The notes beneath the pieces were generated by a model. That model had not been told where the DNA came from, made no database searches, and saw only the letters and a list, made by a program, of their open reading frames with translations. Positions 44,862 to 52,332 of a DNA stretch of 64,000 nucleotides are shown here, one piece after another (within the stretch, counting starts at the first letter, position 1; every line of letters starts with the position of its first letter). The position numbers and the translations under genes are program-made. Source of the stretch: Candidatus Poribacteria bacterium (lineage in GTDB: Bacteria; Poribacteria; WGA-4E; WGA-3G); assembly GCA_958295945.1 (NCBI GenBank), contig OY282386.1:3032204-3096203 (forward strand), given 5' to 3'.

Positions 44862-45803
44862 TTAGAATCCTTCATAAATGAGGTTAACAACCAATTTGCC
44901 GACAATTTCCAGACTTTTTGGACTGCATTTGTCTACGGTATCTTCAAGTGTGTGCCAATACGGATAATCAAAATCGATGATATTAACCATAGGCACACCT
45001 GCTCTTATTAAGGGAACATGGTCATCCATCACAGCGGGTCCATCTTTGTCTTGAAACGGGTCTAAACCGAGTTTTTTTGCGCGTTTCCAAATTATATCCA
45101 TATATTCTGGATTTGCTGTCAAAGAGAATTGTTCTTTCGGTATTTCCAAATCCTTGTCGCCTACCATATCCAACAGAATTCCGTAATCAGGTCTCCATTT
45201 TCCCATATTTTTCGCGAAATAACGGGAACCGAGAAACATTTGATCTGTTGTTTTTCCATAGTCTTCACCATCAAACAATACTATGATGATACGGCGCGGT
45301 GGTGGCGTTTCTTTTAATATCCTCGCGATTTCCAGTAATACTGCAACACCCGATGCACCATCATTTGCACCGATAATCGGTTTTCTTTGATTTTCACTTT
45401 TTGGGTCTTGATCAGCACAAGGACGTGTGTCCCAATGTGCTGCGAGTAGGAGTGTTTCACTATGTTTGCTGCCAAATTCAGCGATGATGTTGTTCATGTG
45501 GAGTGTTTTTCGTTGGGGTGGATCATCAGGAGTGTCTACTTCAGAGGAATAAGGTTGTAGTGCTACAGTATCGGCATGTTTCTTGAGTTCGGCAAAAAGA
45601 TAGTCCCTGGTTTTGGTATGTGCATCTGATCCTGGTGGTCGTGGTCCGAATTCACACTGCTTTTTCAACAGATCAAAAGCACGGTTACCATCAAAAGACA
45701 AATGTGTTTGTTGGGTTGGGGCATTTGCTGGTTCTGCACATGCCCATGTGATGATCCCGCAACACAGACATAAAATGAGAATAGAGAATTGTATAATTTT
45801 CAT
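44862..45803 (-). CDS. Secreted M28-family metallopeptidase / glutaminyl-peptide cyclotransferase-like
   Basis: 313 residues with a signal peptide (IIQFSILILCLCCGIITWACA). The zinc ligands are visible in AHWDTRP, GANDGASG, DGEDYG and DDHVPL, with the late H in YPYWHTLEDT. The order and spacing resemble glutaminyl cyclase-like M28 proteins common in Bacteroidetes-like bacteria. Starts at 45821 and 45803 are both possible; the second gives a compact signal peptide. It probably acts in the periplasm on exported peptides. Confidence 0.87.
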   Translation of the reverse strand: MKIIQFSILILCLCCGIITWACAEPANAPTQQTHLSFDGNRAFDLLKKQCEFGPRPPGSDAHTKTRDYLFAELKKHADTVALQPYSSEVDTPDDPPQRKTLHMNNIIAEFGSKHSETLLLAAHWDTRPCADQDPKSENQRKPIIGANDGASGVAVLLEIARILKETPPPRRIIIVLFDGEDYGKTTDQMFLGSRYFAKNMGKWRPDYGILLDMVGDKDLEIPKEQFSLTANPEYMDIIWKRAKKLGLDPFQDKDGPAVMDDHVPLIRAGVPMVNIIDFDYPYWHTLEDTVDKCSPKSLEIVGKLVVNLIYEGF

Positions 45804-45921
45804 CGTCAGTGCACTCAACATTATTAAAAGTAAATAAGGAAATCAGCAATGAAATAAAAAAATGAATATAATAATTTATCCCATCTGACTTCCGTTTTGA
45901 TAGTGATTCCTGTAAGAATCT

Positions 45922-46521
45922 TTACACTGCTCGTCGACCTTCTAATGCTTTTGCGAGGGTTACTTCATCAATGTATTCTAAATCTCCTCCAACAGGAATA
46001 CCGTAAGCGATTCGGGTGATGCTGACCTGAAACTGTTCAAGTTGCTGTATAAGGTATAACGCTGTCGCCTGTCCTTCTGTATCCCAATTTGTAGCGAGAA
46101 TTATCTCTTTAACGGCACCATTATTGACACGATTAAAGAGAGAATCCATCCGTAGAGCATCAGGTCCGACTCCATCTAATGGAGACAAAACACCACCGAG
46201 AACGTGATAAAGTCCTTTATGGCTTTCAGTGCGTTCAATTGCCCATAGATCGTCAGGTTGTTCAACGACACAGATAATCTGCGGGTCTCTTCTCGGATTT
46301 GAACAAATCTGACAAGGGTTTATGTCAGTGATAGTACCACATATTTTGCAATCAGACAAGTTTTTTTTAACTTCTAAGATTGCTTCTGCTATCTGTTTGG
46401 TCTCCATATCTGGCAGCGTTAGCATAAAGAAAGCTAAACGTTGTGCAGTTTTTGGGCCGACCGTTGGAAGTTTCTGGAGCTGCAAGATAAGCCGCTCTAA
46501 CGGTACTGGATATCCCTGCAT
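45922..46521 (-). CDS. recR: Recombination mediator protein
   Basis: Works with RecF/RecO to load RecA at gaps. The helix-hairpin-helix (LPTVGPKTAQRLAFF), a C4 zinc finger (CKICG ... CQICSNPRRD), a Toprim domain (ICVVEQPDDLWAIE) and the C-terminal YGIPVGGDLEYIDEVTLAKAL are all in place. 199 residues, normal. The gene lies 17 bp after ybaB, in the classic dnaX-ybaB-recR order. Confidence 0.97.
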   Translation of the reverse strand: MQGYPVPLERLILQLQKLPTVGPKTAQRLAFFMLTLPDMETKQIAEAILEVKKNLSDCKICGTITDINPCQICSNPRRDPQIICVVEQPDDLWAIERTESHKGLYHVLGGVLSPLDGVGPDALRMDSLFNRVNNGAVKEIILATNWDTEGQATALYLIQQLEQFQVSITRIAYGIPVGGDLEYIDEVTLAKALEGRRAV

Positions 46522-46538
46522 GTATTTGCCTATTTCTG

Positions 46539-46847
46539 TTATGGAAGTCCGGGAATTTTGAAATTACCAGTGAGTTTGCTCATTTCATCAGACATCATTT
46601 CGTGTGATTGCTGTAGTGCTTCATTTACAGCGGCGACGACCAAATCTTCAAGCATTTCGGTGTCATCTGGGTCAACGACTTCAGGTGTAATGCGAAGTGA
46701 AACAAGTTCTTGTTGTCCATTGACAACGGCTGTGACCATCCCACCTCCGACAGTCGCTTCTATGGTTTGGTTCGCGAGTTCTTCACGGATTTCAAGCATC
46801 CGCTTTTGCATCTGCTGTGCTTGCTTCATTAAATCATTCATTTTCAT
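46539..46847 (-). CDS. ybaB: YbaB/EbfC nucleoid-associated protein
   Basis: 102 residues with the N-terminal amphipathic helix (MKQAQQMQKRMLEIREELA) and the GGGMVTAVVNGQQELVSLRI core typical of the family. It binds DNA as a dimer. It is encoded between dnaX and recR. Confidence 0.95.
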   Translation of the reverse strand: MKMNDLMKQAQQMQKRMLEIREELANQTIEATVGGGMVTAVVNGQQELVSLRITPEVVDPDDTEMLEDLVVAAVNEALQQSHEMMSDEMSKLTGNFKIPGLP

Positions 46848-46926
46848 AATAGTAAAATGCGCCAGTTTTCAGAAGAGAACTGGAATGTCTCCTTGACTGT
46901 GAATACAGAATATAGTCATGTGTAAG

Positions 46927-48699
46927 TTAAATGTTAATATCTAAGATTCTTGCGTCAAATAGGTCAAGCACGGGTTGAAGTTGTTCGTCTTCTTCGGCTT
47001 GACGTTTGCGCATTGTAGGTGTTTTTATTTCTTCTTCAGACGTTTCAACTGGTTCTTGTGCTTTTGGAACAACTTCCGCTTTCTCAAGCTCTATTTGAAC
47101 AGGTTTCCCAATTACATCTGAAAAAGTATCCTTAATATGTCGTTTCGTTTCTTCATCAACTAAAGAAAAACTAACATCCTGTGAACAGACGATCTTGATC
47201 CGATCCTCTCCATCTGCAGTTGGTATTGCATCCTTAAATACTCCATGGACTAAATAAGGAGAAATAGAAATAAGTCTTGATTTTACTTCTTCCCAAATGT
47301 CGGACAATTCCTCCATACTACGCGGTGTTGATTGGGATGTTTTATCGGTAACGTCTTTTGGTTCGCTACTTTCTTGTTCTGAGGTTGGTAATGATTCAGA
47401 AGGAGGATCTGATTTTTGGACAGGACGATTAGGTGGATTCCTTTCAAGGAATGTGTCAGTAGAGGTGTTTCTACGAGTAACAGGCTGCGTAGGAGTTGGT
47501 GTAATTCCTGATTCTGCATCGGAACTACCGATTCTCTGTTCTATAGCAATTAGTTTATTGATGATTTCATCAAGTTGGATTCCCTCTTTAATAGCATTAA
47601 TTTGAATCAGTGCACTCTCAAACTGGAGTTGGGGATAACCGTATTCTTTAATCTCACGGTTGGTATGCATCAGAATCTTTATGATCCGAGATAACCGTTC
47701 CACTGAGACCTGTTCTGATTTTTCTGTTAGGTCAGATAATTCAGATTTTGGACTTTGTATGAGTTCACTGAGTTGGTTATCAATTGCGAGGAGTCGCAGG
47801 TCACGAAAATAAGCGAGTATGTGGTGAAGACAATGCTCCAAATCCATTCCTTGTATGGAAAGTTTGTGTAATGAATCCAAACTTACAGTGAGGTTTCGTG
47901 CTATAATTGCCTCTGTAAGTTCGTGGAGCAGAGAACTTGATCCGAGTCCGAGTGTCTCTTCAACATTATTAAGTGTCAGATTTTTTCCCGCAGATGCGAC
48001 CAACCTTTCAAGTAGGTTTTCTGCGTCGCGAAGACATCCTTCGGATTGCCGTGCTATGAGTGCTAATACTTCACTATCCGCAGCTATTTCTTCATCATCA
48101 GCAATTAGTTGTAATCTTGAAATAATCTGGTCTGGAATGAGGTGTCGAAAATCAAAGTCTTGACAACGGGAGACAATGGTCTTTGGGATTTGTGAGTGTT
48201 CGGTAGTCGCCATGATGAAGATTACATGCAATGGGGGTTCCTCAAGTGTTTTAAGGAGTGCGTTGAATCCTTCTGAAGTGAGCATGTGAACTTCATCAAT
48301 GATGTAGATTTTATATTTGTAAGCTGCAGGGGATAGTTTAACATTCTCCCGTAGGGCACGAATCGTGTCAATACCACGATTGGATGCGGCATCCATCTCT
48401 ATGACATCAAATGATGAACCTTGTGTAATATCTCTACAAGCATCACATTGATTGCAAGGTTCTCCCGTAGTTACGGGACCTAAGTCAGTATCTTGTGTGG
48501 GATTCAGGCAGTTGACCGCTTTGGCAAACAGACGTGCTACCGTAGTTTTGCCAGTTCCTCTTGGTCCCCAGAATAGGTATGCATGTCCGAGGCGTTCTGT
48601 GCGAATTTGGTTCTGTAGGGTGGCGGTCACGTGAGCCTGTCCAACAACATCACTGAAGAATTGAGGTCTCCATTTCTGTGCAAAAACTTCATAAGACAT
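46927..48699 (-). CDS. dnaX: DNA polymerase III subunit gamma/tau
   Basis: The ATPase of the clamp loader. Walker A GPRGTGKTT near residue 45, a C4 zinc module (C-x8-C-x2-C-x2-C in NQCDAC), Walker B IIDEVHML, and a sensor region (TTEHSQIPKTIVSRCQ). Residues after about 370 are a low-complexity Pro/Ser/Thr linker and a tau-like C-terminal domain, 590 residues in all. No slippery A-run like that used in E. coli for the gamma form was noticed. The SRP RNA gene lies 104 bp upstream. Confidence 0.96.
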   Translation of the reverse strand: MSYEVFAQKWRPQFFSDVVGQAHVTATLQNQIRTERLGHAYLFWGPRGTGKTTVARLFAKAVNCLNPTQDTDLGPVTTGEPCNQCDACRDITQGSSFDVIEMDAASNRGIDTIRALRENVKLSPAAYKYKIYIIDEVHMLTSEGFNALLKTLEEPPLHVIFIMATTEHSQIPKTIVSRCQDFDFRHLIPDQIISRLQLIADDEEIAADSEVLALIARQSEGCLRDAENLLERLVASAGKNLTLNNVEETLGLGSSSLLHELTEAIIARNLTVSLDSLHKLSIQGMDLEHCLHHILAYFRDLRLLAIDNQLSELIQSPKSELSDLTEKSEQVSVERLSRIIKILMHTNREIKEYGYPQLQFESALIQINAIKEGIQLDEIINKLIAIEQRIGSSDAESGITPTPTQPVTRRNTSTDTFLERNPPNRPVQKSDPPSESLPTSEQESSEPKDVTDKTSQSTPRSMEELSDIWEEVKSRLISISPYLVHGVFKDAIPTADGEDRIKIVCSQDVSFSLVDEETKRHIKDTFSDVIGKPVQIELEKAEVVPKAQEPVETSEEEIKTPTMRKRQAEEDEQLQPVLDLFDARILDINI

Positions 48700-48802
48700 G
48701 TTTGTAACCTTTGACAGGCAAAAAATGGGATTTGTGCTTATTACGCATAATAGGTACTTTCAATAACCCGATATGAGTGATCTGGATTCGTGCAAATATG
48801 AT

Positions 48803-49072
48803 GGCTATGCACCCAGATTTGACAAGCCTTTCCGAGCGTTGCCCATGTCGCTGGCTCAAGCCAGGCTACCTTGCGTCACACGAGAAAACTTATCTGCCGC
48901 TGCTTCCTTCCGGACCTGACGGGGTTCAACAAGTTCTCGTTGCTCAAGACCCAACCATCAACGCTACGTGCATGGGACAGACCCCACAAAGACAGGCCGC
49001 ATGCTGGGGATTCAGTTCTGCTTTAGCGGATTGCAGATGTAGGGCACCGCTACCTCCCCACCTAGCATAGCC
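48803..49072 (-). ncRNA. ffs: Signal recognition particle RNA, large (Bacillus-like) type
   Basis: On the minus strand the domain IV core CAGGTCCGGAAGGAAGCAGC (about 48898-48921) with the GGAA tetraloop is diagnostic. The 5' portion has the GGTGGGGAGGTAGCGGTGCC Alu-like segment. The ends GGCTATGC (49072-49065) and GCATAGCC (48810-48803) pair perfectly, which sets the boundaries at 270 nt, close to the Bacillus scRNA. The longer form includes the Alu domain absent from the short E. coli 4.5S RNA. Confidence 0.95.
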
Positions 49073-49135
49073 AAGGTGTTACAATTGTTTGTGATCTAAC
49101 TAAAAGTTTCTAATAACTAACCTAATTCAAGAAAG

Positions 49136-49227
49136 TGGCGGAGAGAGTGGGATTCGAACCCACGGTACTGCGAAACAGCACACATGATTTCCAGTCATGC
49201 CAGTTCAACCAACTCCTGCATCTCTCC
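49136..49227 (-). tRNA. tRNA-Ser(GGA)
   Basis: Acceptor GGAGAGA/TCTCTCC, discriminator G, encoded CCA (49138-49136), long variable arm typical of serine tRNAs, anticodon loop CTGGAAA within the stem CATGA/TCATG. Decodes UCC/UCU. Confidence 0.95.
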
Positions 49228-49242
49228 GATAAGTAATATAAA

Positions 49243-49315
49243 TGGAGCAGACGGGATTTGAACCCGTGACCTCATCCGTGCGAGGGATACGCTCTCCCAC
49301 CTGAGCTACTGCCCC
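49243..49315 (-). tRNA. tRNA-Ala(CGC)
   Basis: Acceptor GGGGCAG/CTGCTCC with the alanine identity pair G3-U70, discriminator A, anticodon loop CTCGCAC in the stem TATCC/GGATG. CCA is not encoded. Decodes GCG. Confidence 0.93.
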
Positions 49316-49353
49316 GAATTAGACATTAGTTAAATAACAATAGTCCGTAAAAG

Positions 49354-49441
49354 TGGCGGAGAGAGTGGGATTCGAACCCACGGTGACTTGCGCCACAACA
49401 GTTTTCGAGACTGTCCAGTTCAACCGCTCCTGCATCTCTCC
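49354..49441 (-). tRNA. tRNA-Ser(CGA)
   Basis: Acceptor GGAGAGA/TCTCTCC, CCA encoded, long variable arm, anticodon loop CTCGAAA in the stem ACAGT/ACTGT. Decodes UCG. Confidence 0.95.
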
Positions 49442-49445
49442 TTAT

Positions 49446-49490
49446 ATATTGTAGTCAAATATATTGTAGTCAAATATATTGTAGTCAAAT
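49446..49490. repeat. Three tandem 15-bp repeats
   Basis: ATATTGTAGTCAAAT is repeated three times exactly, between tRNA-Ser(CGA) and tadA. A simple slippage repeat of unknown function, possibly a hot spot for length variation. Confidence 0.9.
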
Positions 49491-49542
49491 GATCTGTTAG
49501 AAATTAAAAACCCATTATAGACTATTTGCGCAAACAATAGGA

Positions 49543-49995
49543 TTAACGTCTGTTTTTAAAAAATGATTTCAACAGTGCACTACTCTTTTCGGCACAGACA
49601 CCGCTAATTAACTCCACTTGGTGGTTTAATCGTTCATCTTGGACAATGTTATAGAGTGTTCCAGCTGCACCTGTCTTCGGGTCATGAGCAGCATAAACGA
49701 CCTTCGGAATTCGCGCCAAAACAATCGCCCCCGCACACATTGGACACGGTTCCAAGGTTACATATAAGACGGTATCCATCAAACGCCAATTACCCAACTT
49801 CTGAGATGCTTCCTGTATTGCTAGCATTTCTGCATGGGTGATTGGATTTCCAGATTGTTCACGCAAATTATGGGCTGCAGCAACGCAAACACTGTCTTTA
49901 ACTAGTATTGCCCCGACAGGCACTTCACCTATTTTTCCTGCCTGTTGTGCCAATTCAAGTGCCCTCTCCATCCAGAATACATGACTATCTAACAT
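49543..49995 (-). CDS. tadA: tRNA-specific adenosine deaminase
   Basis: Deaminates A34 of tRNA-Arg(ACG) to inosine. Zinc site HAEMLAIQEA (catalytic Glu) and the EPCPMCAGAIV cysteines. The start at 49995 (MLDSHVFWMERAL) resembles the E. coli N-terminus; an ATG at 50037 would add 14 residues, and neither has a clear Shine-Dalgarno. Its substrate tRNA-Arg(ACG) is encoded just upstream. The order tadA, SRP RNA, dnaX, ybaB, recR mirrors Bacillus. Confidence 0.93.
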   Translation of the reverse strand: MLDSHVFWMERALELAQQAGKIGEVPVGAILVKDSVCVAAAHNLREQSGNPITHAEMLAIQEASQKLGNWRLMDTVLYVTLEPCPMCAGAIVLARIPKVVYAAHDPKTGAAGTLYNIVQDERLNHQVELISGVCAEKSSALLKSFFKNRR

Positions 49996-50065
49996 TTGCA
50001 CGGCAGGTTCGGTATATGACACTGTTTTATATCGCATGAATCTTAAGCAATGTCAAGATTCAAAA

Positions 50066-50139
50066 AGCGCCTGAGAGGATTCGAACCCCCGGCCTTCTGA
50101 TCCGTAGTCAGATGCTCTAATCCACTGAGCTACAGGCGC
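50066..50139 (-). tRNA. tRNA-Arg(ACG)
   Basis: Acceptor GCGCCTG/CAGGCGC, anticodon loop CTACGGA in the stem TCTGA/TCAGA. CCA is not encoded and position 73 reads T, unusual for arginine tRNAs. The A34 is the target of TadA encoded next to it. Confidence 0.92.
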
Positions 50140-50232
50140 GCATTCACCACAACCTTGGTGACTATTGTGTCAGATATTGCTTCTTGACTATACCTGACTT
50201 AAATTCAATTGATGTGGTCATAAGTTGAAAAA

Positions 50233-50317
50233 CGGAGAGGGTGGGATTCGAACCCACGATGACTTACGCCATAACTGCTTAGCAGGCAGTCCAGTTCAAC
50301 CACTCCTGCACCTCTCC
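50233..50317 (-). tRNA. tRNA-Ser(GCT)
   Basis: Acceptor GGAGAGG/CCTCTCC, discriminator G, long variable arm, anticodon loop CTGCTAA in the stem ACTGC/GCAGT. CCA is not encoded. Decodes AGC/AGU. Confidence 0.95.
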
Positions 50318-50325
50318 AAAATATA

Positions 50326-50413
50326 TGGCGGTGGGAGTAGGATTCGAACCCACGGTGACTTGCGCCACAACGGTTTTCAAGACCGCCGCTTTCGTCCACT
50401 CAGCCATCCCACC
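50326..50413 (-). tRNA. tRNA-Ser(TGA)
   Basis: Acceptor GGTGGGA/TCCCACC, discriminator G, CCA encoded, long variable arm, anticodon loop CTTGAAA flanked by GCGGT/ACCGT. Decodes UCA and other UCN codons. Confidence 0.94.
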
Positions 50414-50574
50414 ATTATTATTAAAGAACCGATTTTAATTTTAACACATTATTCACCTTTTGTCAAGCGAATTTGCATCGGTGTTGATTCGTTTCTGTAT
50501 TTCTGACGTAAGTTTGTCACAAATCTTCATGTTTATAAAGGAGAAATCTTATTTAATAGGGTATCAGTGAACTT

Positions 50575-51600
50575 TCATTTACCTTTGAGTTTGTCTTCCA
50601 AAAATGTAATTCCAGGCTCCAAATCAATCTCATGTTCTCCCTGAAAGTGATCAAGTACTAACTTCTCGCGTTTTCCACATGCGTTGTATATTTCTTCAAG
50701 GTGTTGAAATGCTGCCAATGCATCCGACTCAATAAAACACCGATCCTCGGAACCGATTTGCACCATACACGAACGCGGAGCGATAAGTCCAGCAACGTCG
50801 GCGATGTCACCTGCTGCGCGTAATCCAAACATAAATTGCGAACCACACGTATTTCCGCGTCCACGATCACCTAATGCATCTATCAAAGTGCTGAGATAAC
50901 AGACAATCACAGATGCCTTGACCCGCCTATCAAAAGCTGCAATATAGGTCGTCATTGTACCACCAAACGAACATCCCATACATCCTAAACGTTTTGCGTC
51001 TACTTCTGGACGGGATTGGAGATAGGTTAGACACCGTTGTCCATCCGATATGTTAAGTTGCAGCAACTGATAACCAAAATAGCCAAGTGCGAAATATGCA
51101 GCATTACATCCATCTCTACCCGGACGACGCACCCACTCATCTCTATCTTTCCGCTCACCGAAGCATCTCCAATCTGGAGACATAGTGACAAATCCTCGTT
51201 TAGCGAGTTCCACAGCGTACTGTTTCTGATAATCATCCACGATGCCGACTGCACCATCTTTGCCAACCCCATGACCGTGTGCACATAGCACTGCTGGTAC
51301 AGGTTTGTCTTCACTTGCACTATCAGGTATCAAAACATAGGCTGGAATTGAGGAGAATGCATCAGGGTTGAATATTATCTTTTCTTGAGTATACCCATCC
51401 TTCTGTATCAGTTCTAATGTTTCTACCTCCAACGGTACTGGATCGGGTATTGGTCCTAAGTGCCGACGCATGTGTCGTCTGAATTGTTTACGCCATTCTT
51501 GCCAATCCGTTTTGGTAGTGCCTTTGAAGTAATGCGGTGGTGTTGATTGCAGAAGTTGATCAACGCTCTGTTCTGTTGTCAAGAATCTCTCTATTGCCAT
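50575..51600 (-). CDS. Alpha/beta hydrolase, acetyl-xylan-esterase/dienelactone-hydrolase-like
   Basis: 341 residues. The HGHG oxyanion-type segment (VLCAHGHGVGKDG) lies near residue 108, the nucleophile elbow is G-C-S-F-G-G near 212, and the acid and histidine are probably IGSEDRCF and QGEHEI near the end. No signal peptide, so cytoplasmic. AGGAGGGAC precedes the ATG. The substrate may be an esterified sugar, given the glycan-type genes in the window (inference). A helical N-terminal extension of about 70 residues fits the abhydrolase_7 type. Confidence 0.78.
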   Translation of the reverse strand: MAIERFLTTEQSVDQLLQSTPPHYFKGTTKTDWQEWRKQFRRHMRRHLGPIPDPVPLEVETLELIQKDGYTQEKIIFNPDAFSSIPAYVLIPDSASEDKPVPAVLCAHGHGVGKDGAVGIVDDYQKQYAVELAKRGFVTMSPDWRCFGERKDRDEWVRRPGRDGCNAAYFALGYFGYQLLQLNISDGQRCLTYLQSRPEVDAKRLGCMGCSFGGTMTTYIAAFDRRVKASVIVCYLSTLIDALGDRGRGNTCGSQFMFGLRAAGDIADVAGLIAPRSCMVQIGSEDRCFIESDALAAFQHLEEIYNACGKREKLVLDHFQGEHEIDLEPGITFLEDKLKGK

Positions 51601-51710
51601 AGTCTGTCCCTCCTATTGTGATGTGTTATTTTACCACATATAGTATTGATTGCAAAGGCAATTTTACAGGTAATAACCACTGGGTTTGGTTTTCACAATA
51701 TAAACAGTGA

Positions 51711-51740
51711 TTGCGCTTGGAATCTACTTTATGCTATAAT
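51711..51740 (+). promoter_or_regulatory. Promoter of the toxin-antitoxin pair
   Basis: TTGCGC (51711-51716) - N18 - TATAAT (51735-51740), 65 nt before the antitoxin ATG. Confidence 0.55.
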
Positions 51741-51804
51741 TGTTAATGGTCAATATTACATAAGCATAATTTCTATTATAAAATTAACTGAAGGAAAAAG
51801 TAAA

Positions 51805-52005
51805 ATGTCACGCCTATTAGAAATTCAGCAAGAGATCCTCGCTCTACCTGCAGATGAATACAAACAATTGCGGCAGTGGTTTAGTGAATTGGACTGGAAA
51901 AAGTGGGATCAAGAGATTGAGGTTGATTCAAAAGCAGGGAAATTAGATTTTTTGATTGCAGAAGCTCAGGACGAGAAAGAAAAAGGAACACTTAAGGACC
52001 TTTAA
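51805..52005 (+). CDS. Small antitoxin of a RelE/HigB-type module
   Basis: A 66-residue acidic protein (MSRLLEIQQEILALPADEY ...) of the short helical antitoxin type (addiction-module, RHH- or Phd-like not discernible). Start ATG 51805 behind AAGGA; the open frame runs 53 codons further upstream without support. Its TAA is directly followed by the GTG of the toxin, with no gap, so the two are translationally coupled. Confidence 0.75.
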   Translation: MSRLLEIQQEILALPADEYKQLRQWFSELDWKKWDQEIEVDSKAGKLDFLIAEAQDEKEKGTLKDL

Positions 52006-52260
52006 GTGCATAAAACGACCTCGCGTTTCTGGAGATTTCTTCAGCAGCTACCCGAATCTGTCCAGAATACTGCAAGACAGAATTTCAACTTACTCAAAAA
52101 TAATCCACAACACCCATCTCTACATTTCAAGAAAGTTGGCAAGTACTGGTCTGCGCGCGTAGGACAAGATTATAGAGCACTTGCCATTAAAGATGGAAGT
52201 GATTTCACTTGGGTTTGGATTGGTAAACACAATGAATATGAGAGACTAATTAGTCCTTAA
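52006..52260 (+). CDS. RelE/HigB/ParE-fold toxin
   Basis: An 84-residue basic protein with GTG start. The pattern FWRFLQQLPESVQ near the start and FKKVGKYWSARVGQDYRALA followed by the C-terminal WVWIGKHNEYERLI is typical of plasmid-maintenance or mRNA interferase toxins of the RelE superfamily. The conserved basic and aromatic residues for ribosome-dependent cleavage (Lys, Arg, Tyr) are present. The antitoxin precedes it. Confidence 0.85.
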   Translation: MHKTTSRFWRFLQQLPESVQNTARQNFNLLKNNPQHPSLHFKKVGKYWSARVGQDYRALAIKDGSDFTWVWIGKHNEYERLISP

Positions 52261-52332
52261 TTATATTGAGCTATGAGAATAGAGAACGAATTAGCAATAA
52301 GATAAATCTCCTTTCAGATGATATAAGTATTA

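Noticed and set aside
48809-48835. TGCACCC motif resembling the ECF -35 element
   Set aside because: No CGTCA at the right distance and it lies within the SRP RNA gene on the opposite strand.
48777-49070. 97-codon plus-strand ORF
   Set aside because: It is antisense to the SRP RNA gene, whose core and paired ends are unmistakable.
50225-50506. 93-codon plus-strand ORF with GGIRTHDDLRHN-like repeats
   Set aside because: A translation of the complements of two serine tRNA genes, a known artefact.
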